A stretch of DNA of 64,000 nt from Limosilactobacillus caccae (GTDB lineage Bacteria > Bacillota > Bacilli > Lactobacillales > Lactobacillaceae): positions 496,001 to 560,000 of the forward strand of contig NZ_FTOY01000010.1 of assembly GCF_900156885.1 (NCBI RefSeq), in the 5' to 3' direction. The notes under the pieces are model-generated. The model made no database searches and was not told the DNA's origin. It was given only the letters and a program-made list of their open reading frames with translations. Positions 45,238 to 56,200 of this stretch are shown here, one piece after another (the first letter of the stretch is position 1; every line of letters begins with the position of its first letter). The position numbers were made by a program, and so were the translations under genes.

Positions 45238-45347
45238 TTCTTATCCCCCTTTGAATTATTAACTTTCGATACCTGTGTCAAACGAGAAAAGCGTGAATGC
45301 TCAATGAGTGTTGAAGTGCAAGACAAAAGTTAGACAAAATTAAATTA

Positions 45348-46244
45348 TTAAGCTACTAAGGTGTGATTCCGGTATTCAACTGGAGTCATGCCTTTTGTTT
45401 TTAAGGTTATTCTGACATTGTTAAAATACTCTACATATTTTTGCGCAAGCTCGGTTAATTCCGCGATGTCTTTACATGGTGGGAAACCAGCCAGTAATTC
45501 AGTCTTGAATAAGTGAAAGAAACTTTCAACTGGTGCGTTATCTAAGCAGTTTCCTTTGCGCGACATGCTTTGAATAAACTGATGCTCGGCTAATTTTTGG
45601 GTATAGTAACCTAACTGATAGTGCCACCCTTGATCTGAATGAATGATTGGGTGAGCGGCATCAGGTAAATTGTTAATTAATTCTTTTAGTGTTCGTGTAA
45701 TTAGATCCTTATTCGGGCTATTGCTAATCTGAAGGGCCAGAATTTCTTGACTAGCTTCATCAATCATTACTGAGATGTAAGCCCATTGACGATCTGCTAA
45801 GCGAACCTGTGTTACATCAGTATGGATAACACGGTAAGGTCGTTTCTCATTGAATTTTTGTTTCAATTTATTATCCGCAATTTTACCAATCGTACCCTGA
45901 TAAGATGAATATTTACCATTACGATGGCGATTATATAAACTTACTTGAATGTTTAATTCGTGCATTAACTTGCGAATCGTATCACCAGACAAGTGTATTC
46001 CTAATTTATCTAGTTCCATTTGAATACGACGATAGCCCGCGATCCAACGCCCGCGAAACTGAAATCGCTGCGCGATTTGAAGAATCACTTTCTTTACTTC
46101 AGTATATTTATCATGATGATTAGCGATTCGGTTACGTTCATCATGATAGGTTGCCTTGGGCAGTTCGATAGCTTTGAGAATATCGCCAACCTTATAACGT
46201 TGTTTCTTTGGGCGTTGCGATTGATCGTCCCTGATCTGATCCAC
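45348..46244 (-). CDS. IS3-family transposase OrfB (DDE integrase domain)
   Basis: A 298-aa rve-type integrase. The catalytic DDE residues are seen in VIHTDVTQ, IIHSDQGWHYQ and APVESFFHLFKTE, with the HTH_21-type region GYRRIQMELDKLG upstream. The nominal start is a GTG overlapping the OrfA stop. It lies in the -1 frame of OrfA, and OrfA has a slippery run (TTAAAAAAATCG at about 46290-46301) near its end, so the active enzyme is expected as an OrfAB fusion made by -1 frameshifting. Confidence 0.95.
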   Translation of the reverse strand: MDQIRDDQSQRPKKQRYKVGDILKAIELPKATYHDERNRIANHHDKYTEVKKVILQIAQRFQFRGRWIAGYRRIQMELDKLGIHLSGDTIRKLMHELNIQVSLYNRHRNGKYSSYQGTIGKIADNKLKQKFNEKRPYRVIHTDVTQVRLADRQWAYISVMIDEASQEILALQISNSPNKDLITRTLKELINNLPDAAHPIIHSDQGWHYQLGYYTQKLAEHQFIQSMSRKGNCLDNAPVESFFHLFKTELLAGFPPCKDIAELTELAQKYVEYFNNVRITLKTKGMTPVEYRNHTLVA

Positions 46245-46777
46245 TATTTGGGTTTTCTTTCTGGCTTTGAGGGTCCGAACAGGGACAGCGATTTTTTTAA
46301 GATATCCCGCTCCAACTTGGTATCGTAAAGTTCTTGATTTTTCTTCGCTAATTCTTCCTTCAATCGTTCTAACTCACTTTTATTGGCGAGTTGACGAACC
46401 TGCTTCTTAGTATGTTTCACTTTAGACGGCCTACCTTTCGGGTGAGGCTTCAAGGCTGTAATGCCGTCTCGCGCAAATTGTGAGCGCCAAGTAGAGATTT
46501 GAGCTACTAAAATATCAAATCGAGACGCTACTTCAGCCATTGATTCCTCATGAGTTTGGTAGTAGTCTATCACATTTAATTTAAAATCAGTGGTGAATGT
46601 TCGTTTGTGTTGACGTTTTTTAAGTGCGTCGACACCGCTCAGCTGGTATCTTTGTACCCATTCAGCGATACGTCGTTCACTAATTTTATATTTTTTACTT
46701 AAATCATAAGTACTTTGAGAGGTTGAAAGGTATTCATGGACGATTTGGGCTTTCAGTTCCGCTTTATATTTGGTCAT
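46244..46777 (-). CDS. IS3-family transposase OrfA (helix-turn-helix)
   Basis: A 177-aa DNA-binding subunit with two HTH_29/HTH_28-type repeats (STYDLSKKYKISERRIAEWVQRY and a second around VASRFDILVAQISTWRSQF) and a C-terminal coiled coil (ELERLKEELAKKNQELYDTKLERDI) that is the usual dimerisation zipper. The start at 46777 follows GGAGGCAC; the frame is open for 14 further codons into the IS end. Its stop overlaps the OrfB start. Confidence 0.93.
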   Translation of the reverse strand: MTKYKAELKAQIVHEYLSTSQSTYDLSKKYKISERRIAEWVQRYQLSGVDALKKRQHKRTFTTDFKLNVIDYYQTHEESMAEVASRFDILVAQISTWRSQFARDGITALKPHPKGRPSKVKHTKKQVRQLANKSELERLKEELAKKNQELYDTKLERDILKKSLSLFGPSKPERKPK

Positions 46778-46854
46778 ACAAAAAAGTGCCTCCACAATCA
46801 TTAGACTTTTGTCTAACAATTGTAGGGCACTTCAGTGTTCACGCTTTTTTCGTT

Positions 46855-47269
46855 TGTTATTAAAGGCTCTTCATCGTGAGGGGCCGTTTTTCGTGGAAAT
46901 CGTTAATGGTAGATAGCCGAAATTGCAGAAATGAGTGGTGATATTTTTAAATTCATTACCCTGATGTTTCCTGGATAACGTTTCTTGCCGATAGCAACTG
47001 ATAAGATAATATTTTTTACATATGATATATTTTTCATGTGTTTTCTAAAATAAAAAAATTGTTATTATTTGTGCCACCTTCGTTGAAAGCCGTAACCGCA
47101 ATATATCAACCTTCTTTGAGGGAATTACGAAAGCGCATTTCAGATGATAAGCGAATTGATATTTTAGCCAAAAGTTATATATTAAAAGGGTATAGATAAT
47201 TTATTTTGTAAATTTTGTGTGTTTATTTATCTTATATACTCTAGTTTGATTGTGAGGGGAAATTAAATT
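46855..47269. other. Leader and promoter region of adhesin 2
   Basis: No gene is supported in these 415 bp. The region is very AT-rich from 46985 onward, with several TATA-like boxes (for example TATAGATAAT around 47192-47201 and TATACT around 47234), and ends in GAGGGGA before the adhesin ATG. The promoter for adhesin 2 must lie here, unless transcription reads through from adhesin 1 because its terminator is broken. Confidence 0.5.
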
Positions 47270-50200
47270 ATGTTATCACATAATAATTGGCGTGCCCGTA
47301 TCGATAAGTATGAACCGAAGAAACAACGGTTCACACTGAAGAAGTTGACGATAGGGGTAGCTTCTGTATTACTTGGTTTTGCCTTTGCCGGCACCAGCAC
47401 CGCTTCTGCGGACGACGGCAACCAACAAGGGGTAAAGCCTGAAGAAGGGGCCGCCAACCAAGACAATAACGCGACGGTCGCAACTGCCAGTCAGGCAACC
47501 TTGACGACTACTGCCGCATCAGCATCTACTGCATCGACGACACCAGCTGCTAGTCAAGCTTCTGCTGATGACATCAAGCAGGATCAAGCAAACTCGTACG
47601 AACAACGGGTTGCGGCGGCGCTTAACCAGTCATTAGTCCAGGCCAACGCAAGTTCAACTGCCACACCGAGTTCCGCACCGGCTGCTAATAGTGCTGCGAC
47701 TGACCAGGATGCCACCCAAATCGTGCGCTACGTGAACAACGCGAACACGAATGAAGTTGTCGGCACCCAGCCATTCACTGGCAAGGTGGGGACAGTCGTT
47801 GACATTTACAATAACTTACACGCTCCTGCAAACTGGCAATTAGTCGGTGGGCAAAGTGTGCAAACAACGGCGGTCCTCCAAGCCAACGCCAACCCAATTG
47901 ATGTATTAGTTGAACACCAAAAGGAAGTTGAATACGGCTTCCAACACAAGGAAGACCGTGACGTCTACCGCAAGATCACCCGTGAGATCACCTATAACTT
48001 CCCTGGTGAAGCACCACAAAAGTACAGCCAGGCGGTCACCTACTACCGGAACAAGACTACGGACAAGGTTTCCAATACCGCGACGTACAGCGACTGGGAA
48101 GCTAACACTGTTGACGAACACCAAAACAAGGTTACTTCCTTTGGTCAATTTGAAGTGCCTGCTGTTCCTGGCTACCAGGCGGCAGCTTCTGGTGCCCACA
48201 TCATCAGCCAAAATGGCAAGCAATACTTAGCAGCCGTTGACGTAACCGCAGATACGCCATCAGTCTCCGTAACGGTTAACTACGCTCCGGAAACCCACCA
48301 GCTGGTTATCAACTATGTCGACCAAGCTGACCACAATAAGGTTGTCGCTAGCCAAACCGTTACTGGCTACACCGGCCAACACGTCGCAATTGAATTGCAT
48401 ACGCCAGCTAACTGGAAGATTGTTAGCGGCCAACAAGTGCTGAACGGAATGACATTTGGTTCGAGCGATCCCGCTGCCCAAACGGTCTACGTCGAACACG
48501 CCAACACGGATGTCACTAACGACCCAAGTATCGCTGACCAACTGCAAAAGACGGTTGTTTACACAGTTAAAGGGGTAATGGGCGACCAGGATTACATGAT
48601 TTCCCAGCACCAGCTGACCTTCCACCGGACGGCGACGAAGGATAGTGTTACCGGGGCGGTCATTTACGGCAAGTGGAGCAATGATCGCCAAGTGCCAGCG
48701 GTTAAGGTTGCCCAAGACGGCTACAGTGCGAAGGCTTACGACCAAAATGGTCAAGAAGTAGCGATTGTTAACGGGCAATTGCCTGCAATGACGGTTACGC
48801 CTGATACGCCAGATACAACCATTACGGTTATTTACAACAAGGACAATGAACAACCATCACAAGGCAACCAGGACGAACAAGGCGACCGGGTTGTTCGGTT
48901 TAACGTCTTTGATAATGTCAACGGTCAATTGCTCAGCACGACTACCGTGACGGGGAAGACTGGTGAGACCGTTCCTGTCCACGTCGATATTCCATACGGC
49001 TGGGTAGTTGCTCCCGGCACAACATTGCCAACTTCATACACTTTCCCGGCTACGGCCACGGTTGACCAGCAGATCTACGTTATGCGGGATAAGACCAACA
49101 ACGACCTTAACCGGACCGTTACGCGGCAAATCCTCGCAAACGTTCAAGGAACCGGTGAACAAGGTACGCAAATCGGCCTCCAGCGGGTCGACTTCATGCG
49201 TAGCGGGATGAAGGACAGTGTTACCGGTCAAATGACTTACGGCGACTGGAAGCAAGAGGGGACGATTGACGCCTTCCAAATTCCACAACGGGCGGGTTAC
49301 ACGACCCAGGTTGACGGGCAAAACGTGACTGAGTTGCCAGCCGAAAACGTCAACGCGGATAGCAAGAGTTCCGTTGTAACGGTCGTTTACGTTCCAACCA
49401 AGGGCAATCAGACGAACCCAGCCCAAGAGCAAACAATCCACATTAACTTTGTGGAAAAGGCTACGGGTAAGATCATCGGCTCGACCCCGTTAAGCGGTAA
49501 GGCAGGACAAACTGTTGCCATCATGGACATCATCGACCAACAGATGCCAACTAACTGGGAAAAGGCAATTGATGAACCAGTTCAAAATGACGTTACCTTT
49601 AATCAAACGGTGACCCCGGACGTTACTGTCTACATCGAACACGGCCGTGAATACCAAGCAAACCGGACCGTCAACGTTGGTAACCGGATCTTAGCGCACT
49701 ACGATGATGGACGGGTTGTCCAACTCGGTGGTGTTACCACTGATGCACCAGTTCGGGTATACAAGGACCTTGTTACCGGACAATTGGTTGACGAGGACTT
49801 TGCCGGGACGGTCAATATCCCTGCCTTCACGATTCCTGAAAAGCCGGGCTACACCATCGAACGGGTGGAAGGTCCTGACATCACCAACGACCAAACCCGG
49901 ACGATTCCGGCAATGACGGCCAGCCACACTACTGATGGCGTGCGGACTTACACCGTTTACTACGTTTCAAATAAGCAGACGGCCAAGATCAATTACGTTG
50001 ACAGCAAGGACCACAGTAAAGTGGTTGCGACCCAGACGGTAACTGGCAAGACTAACCAGGCCGTTGACATCACCCTCGATGTTCCAGCTGGCTGGGAAAT
50101 TGTCGGTGGCCAAAACGTGCCATCATCAATCACCTTCGGGACGACCGGCAGTGTTCCGGACTCCACCGTCTACGTCCAACACAAGTTTGTTAACCAGGAG

Positions 50201-53200
50201 CCAGAAGTCAAGGAAGTTAAGCAAACAATCAATGGCGTTAACCCCGTAACTGGTGTGAGTCAACCGCTACGGGAGATGACGGTGAAGTTTAGTCGCCCCG
50301 TTGCCAAGGACATGGTGACAAACGAACTGGTCAAGGGCGACTGGAACCGGGAGAGCTACACCTTTGATGGTTACAACGTTCACCAGCTTGCGGGCTACAC
50401 CGCGCAATTGAACGGGCAAAACGTCGTGCTAATCCCAGCAGAAACGGTTACGCCAGATAGTCAAAACACGGTCTACACCGTTACCTACCGGGCAAACACG
50501 CAACAAGTCCACATTAACTTTGTTGACGCAAATGACCACAGTAATACCGTTGCAACCCAAACGGTCACCGGGAAGACTGCCGAAACGGTTAACGTTAACC
50601 TCCAAGTTCCTGCTGGCTGGCAAGTAACTGGTGGGCAAAACGTGCCAACCGCATTTACCTTTGGCTCAACCCCACTTCGGGATGCGACAGTTTACATTGA
50701 ACATAAGACAACGCCGGTAAACCCAACCGATAAGGGTGAATTGTCCAAGACCGTTACCCGGACGGTCCACGCTAAGTACCCTGATGGTCAAGAAGGGATT
50801 GCCCACCAAGACATGGTTACCTTCACCCGGACAGGCTCAACCGACCTTGTTACCGGACAAACCACTTACAGCAAGTGGAATGAAGAAAGCCACCACTTTG
50901 GGGATGTAGCGGTTCAACAGATTCCAGGATACACGAGCTACGTTAACGGTACCGCCGCAACGACGATTCCTGGCGAAGATGTTACCCCAACTAGTGCTAG
51001 CCAGACTGATGAAGTCACCTACAAGGCTAACGAGCAAAGTACCGAGATTAAGTACGTCGATGCGGCTGACCACCGCAATGTCGTTGCCGTTCAAAACGTC
51101 GCGGGGAAGACTGGCGAGACAGTTAACGTTACCCTCCAAGTGCCTGCTAACTGGCAATTAGTCGGCGGGCAACAAGTACCATCAAGCTTTACCTTTGGTG
51201 GCACACCATTTGCTGACACGACGGTTTACGTTGAACACCAGACGGCCGACACTACTGATACTACTGATAAGGCGGCGACCCACCGGACCGTTAGCCGGGT
51301 AGTAAAGGCCAACATCAACGGAACGACAACGGTGCTTTCAAGCATCAACGCTGAATTTAGCCGGACGGCGACGAAGGACCTCGTCACGGGTGAAACGACT
51401 TACGGCCCATGGACGAAGAACTTTACCGCCCCGGCAGTTAAGGTTGCCCAAGCAGGCTACACCGCCCAAGCAGTGGACCAACACGGCCAGCAAGTCGCCA
51501 TTGTTGACGGTCAAATTCCAGCAACGACGCTTACACCAGACACTGCTGATGAGCTGATTACGGTTAACTACACGGCTAACGACCAGGTTACCCACATCAA
51601 CTATGTCGACAGCCAGACGAAGAAGACGGTCGGCAGCCAAACGATTACCGGGAAGACTGGTGAATCAGTTGGCGTTAAGCTCGACGTGCCAGCTAACTAC
51701 CAAATCGTTAGCGGCCAACAGGTACCAGCCTCATTTACCTTTGGTGCTAACCCAATTGCGGACACGACGGTTTACGTTGAACCTGCTAAGACCCCGGTAA
51801 ACCCTGGCCAACCAGGTGACCCGAACCACGCAGATACCAACCGGACGGTTACCCGGACGATCTACGCCACCGGTGCTGGTTACAACCACGGTGTCCTTCA
51901 CCAAGACATGGCAAACTTCACCCGTGGAGGGATGTACGACCCAATTAACCACACCATCACTTACAATCCATGGAACGAGGCTAATGAAACCTTTGCGGCC
52001 TTTGAAATCCCTGTTCGTGATGGCTACCAAGCCCTAGTTGACGGTAAGGTGGTTACTGAAATTCCGGCCACAACGGTTAACCCAGACAGCAAGTCAACAA
52101 CGGTTGAAGTTACCTATGAACCGGTTGAACAAAGCATGAAGATCAACTTTGTCAACAAGGATAACCACAGTGAAGTCATTGGCAGCCAAACCGTTGCTGG
52201 GAAGACTGGCGAAACGGTGCCGGTTACCTTGCAAGTTCCTGCGGGTTGGCGGATGGTCGGCGGCCAGAGCGTGCCATCAGGCATTGGCTTTGGTTCTAAG
52301 CCTCACGCGGACGTCACAATTTACGTGGAACACGCTACCCAAGACGTAACGAATGACCAAGATCAAGCTGCCCAGACCCACCGGACGATCCGGCACGTGG
52401 TTAATGAAGTAATCAACGGTCAAACGGTTACTGTGGCGAGCGTTAACGCCGAATTCTACCGGACAGCAACGAAGGACCTCACTACGGGGAAGGTTGTTTA
52501 CGGTGACTGGACGAAGAACGTTGAATTCCCAGCAGTTAATGTTGCTCGAACAGGCTACACCGCAACTGCGAAGACGCATGACGGCCAAAATGTTGAATTA
52601 ATCAACGGTCAAGTTCCGGCAACGGTGATCACGCCAGCTAGCCAGGACGAGACAATTACCGTTACCTACACGGCTAACGACCAGTCAACGAAGATCAACT
52701 ACGTCAATGTAGAAAACAACCAACCAGTCGGCAGCCAAACGATCACTGGGAAGACTGGCGAAACAGTCAGCGTCAACCTGGAAGTTCCCGCCGGTTACGA
52801 AGTAGTTAGCGGCCAACAAGTGCCAGCCTCAATTACCTTTGGTTCCAACCAGGTTGCGGATTCAACGGTTTACGTTCAAACCAAGAAGAACCCAGTCAAC
52901 CCTGACCAACCAGGTGACCAGCCAGGTAAGCCAAGCACCCCAAGTACGATTGATAACCAACGGGTTGTTAAGCGGGCGATCAACGCAACCGACCCAACCG
53001 GCCGGCACATTCTCTTGAACCAGGCAATCGCCAACTTCACCCGGCCAGCAAGCATTGACTCTGTGACTGGTAAAGTGATCTACGGCCCATGGAATGAAAC
53101 TAGCCATGTCTTCCCTGAGTTCCAGTTGAAGCAAGCTTACGGTTACGAAACCCAAATCGATGGCAAGACGGTGACGAGCGTTCCAGCTGAGACGGTTGGC

Positions 53201-56200
53201 CTCGACAGCAAGGACCAAACCATTGAAGTGGTTTACGTACCAGTAGAACAAACGGCGAAGATCAACTACGTCAACAAGGACAACCAGCAAGTGATCAGTA
53301 CGCAAACCGTTACTGGGAAGACTGGTGAAACGGTGCCGGTTAGCCTGGATGTCCCAGCTGGTTGGCAAGTAGTAAATGGCCAGACCTACCCAACGGCAAT
53401 TGGCTTCGGTGGCAAGGCGCAAACTGACTGGAACATCCTTGTTGAACCAAAGGCAAACCCAACTAGCCAGAGCACTGAAAAGCGGACGGTTAGCCGGGTG
53501 GTAAATGCCGTTGTGGATGGCCAGACGAGCCAGCTTGCTAGCGCTACGGTTGAATTTAGTCGGACTGTTACGACGGATACTGTCACTGGCAAGAAGACTT
53601 ACGGCGAATGGTCAAAGGGGACTAGCTTCCCAGCAGTAAACGTCAACCGGGCTGGCTATACCGCAGTGGTGACTGACCAAAATGGCCACGCGGTCGAAGT
53701 AGTCAACGGTCAAATTCCGGCAGAAACAGTTACCGCTGACACGCCAAGTCAAACCATTACGGTTAACTACACCGCTGATGGGCAGACGACGCACATCAAT
53801 TATGTTGACAGCCAGACCAAGCAGACGGTCGGCAGCCAAACGATTACCGGGAAGACTGGCGAGACGGTCAATGTTAGCTTGAACGTGCCTGCTAACTACC
53901 AAGTCGTTAGTGGTCAACAGGTCCCATCATCGTTCACCTTCGGCTCCACCCCAATCGCGGATACGACGGTTTACGTTGAACCAGCCGCAACGCCAGTAAA
54001 CCCTGGTCAACCAGGTGATCCAAACCACGCGGACACCAACCGGACCGTTACCCGGACGATCTACGCTACTGGCGCTGGTTATAACCACGGTGTCCTCCAC
54101 CAAGACATGGCGAACTTCACCCGTGGGGGGATGTACGACCCAATTAACCACACCATCACTTACAACCCATGGGACAAGGCTAACGAAACTTTTGCGGCCT
54201 TTGAAATTCCTGTTCGTGACGGCTACCAGGCCTTAGTTGACGGTAAGGTGGTCACTGCAATCCCTGCCGTAACTGTCAACCCAGATAGCCAAAGTACAAC
54301 GGTTGAGGTCACCTACGAACCAGTTGAGCAAAGCATGAAGATCAACTTTGTTAACAAGGATAACCATAGCGAAATCGTCGGCAGTCAAACCGTGACTGGC
54401 AAGACCGGTGAAACGGTGCCAGTTAACCTGCAAGTTCCTGCTGGCTGGCGGATGGTCGGCGGCCAGAGCGTGCCATCAGGCATTGGCTTTGGTTCCAAGC
54501 CCCACGCGGACGTCACGGTTTACGTGGAACACGACAGCCAAGACTTGACCAATGACCCAAGTCAGGCTAGCCAGACCCACCGGGTAGTCAACCACGTAAT
54601 TAACGAAGTCTTTAACGGCAAGACCACCACGGTTGCCAGCGTGAAGGCTGAGTTTAACCGGACGGCGACGAAGGACCTCGCTACTGGCAAGGTTATTTAC
54701 GGCGACTGGACGAAGAACGTTGACTTCCCAGCTGTTAGTGTTGTCCGGGGCGGGTACACCGCAACGGCCAACAACCAGGCTGGTCAAGCGGTTGACTTAG
54801 TAAACGGCCAGGTACCAGCAACCGTGATTACGCCAGATAGTCAAGACGAGACGATCACCGTTACCTACACGGCCAATGACCAATCAACGACGATTACGTA
54901 CGTTAATGCTAAGACGAAGCAACCAGTCGGCAGCCAAACCGTTACTGGGAAGACTGGCGAGACGGTCAACGTTAACCTGGAAGTTCCAGCTGGTTATGAA
55001 GTAGTCGGTGGTCAACAAGTGCCATCATCCATTACCTTTGGTGCTAACCAAGTTCCAGGCGCAACGGTTTATGTTCAAGCCAAGGCGACGACGCCAACCA
55101 CGCCTGACCAACCGGGCGACCAGGGTAATCACGGCGATCACGGCAGTCAACCAACTAAGCCAACGGACCCAAGTACGATTGATAACCAACGCATCGTTAA
55201 GCGGACCATCAATGCGACCGACCCAACTGGCCGGCACATCCTCTTGCACCAGGACGTTGCTAACTTTACCCGGACGGCCCAAGTCGATTCCGTTACCGGG
55301 GAAGTTACTTACGGCCCATGGAACCAGACTAGTCAAGAATTTGCGGCCTTCAAGCTCCAACAAGAATACGGCTACGTAACCCAGGTTAATGGTCAGACCG
55401 TTACTGAAGTTCCAGCCGCAACGGTGGGCCTTGATAGTCACGATCAGACAGTTGAAGTCGTTTATGTTCCGGTCGAACAAACGGCGAAGATCAACTACAT
55501 TAACAAGGACCAGCAAGTAGTTGGCAGTCAGACGATCACTGGCAAGACTGGTGAGAACGTAAAGGTTAACCTGAACGTTCCTGCTGGTTGGCAAATTGCT
55601 AATGGGCAGACTTACCCAACGACAATTGGTTTTGGTGGGCAACCACAAACTGATTGGAACATCCTTGTTGAACCAACGAGTGCTGACCAAGGTAATCATG
55701 GAAATGATGACCAGCCAGCACAAACGCAAAGGACGACGATCAACTTTGTTAACAAGGCTAATGGTGAAGTCGTCGGCAGCCAGACCGTTACCGGGAAGGC
55801 TGGCGAAACGGTTAATGTTAGTCTGCAGATTCCGGAAGGCTATGAAGTTTCTGATGGCCAACAAGTACCATCTTCATACACCTTTGGGACAAAGCCAATC
55901 GCTGATGCTACGGTTTATGTTCAAGCGAAGACTACGCCAGTTAACCCTGGTCAACCAGGTGACCCGAACCATGCGGATACCAACCGGACCGTTACGCGGA
56001 CGATTTACGCCACCGGTGCCGGCTACAAGCACGGTGTCCTCCACCAAGACATGGCAAACTTCATGCGTGGCGGTACTTACGACCCAACCACGGGCTTGAT
56101 TAGCTACCAGCCATGGAATAAGGAAAGTGAAGACTTCGCTGCCTTTACGATTCCTGTTCGCGATGGGTACCAAGCAATGGTTGACGGCAAGGTGGTAACG

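Larger units (their letters stand above)
45312..46834 (-). mobile_element. IS3-family (IS150-group) insertion sequence, 1523 bp
   Basis: The 24-bp terminal inverted repeats are at 45312-45335 and 46811-46834, matching at 19 of 24 positions and both beginning TGAAGTGC when read inward. They are flanked by the 4-bp target duplication GTGT (45308-45311 and 46835-46838). Two overlapping transposase frames read leftward. Intact ends, intact frames and a clean duplication point to a recent, probably active insertion. Confidence 0.93.
45281..46854 (+). terminator. Adhesin 1 terminator split by an IS element
   Basis: AACGAGAAAAGCGTGAA (45281-45297) and TTCACGCTTTTTTCGTT (46838-46854) are complementary at 16 of 17 positions. 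Removing the IS and one target duplication restores a hairpin with a 13-nt loop and a T-run, placed about 45 bp after the adhesin 1 stop. The arms are now 1.5 kb apart, so termination is probably impaired unless the IS supplies another terminator. Confidence 0.85.
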
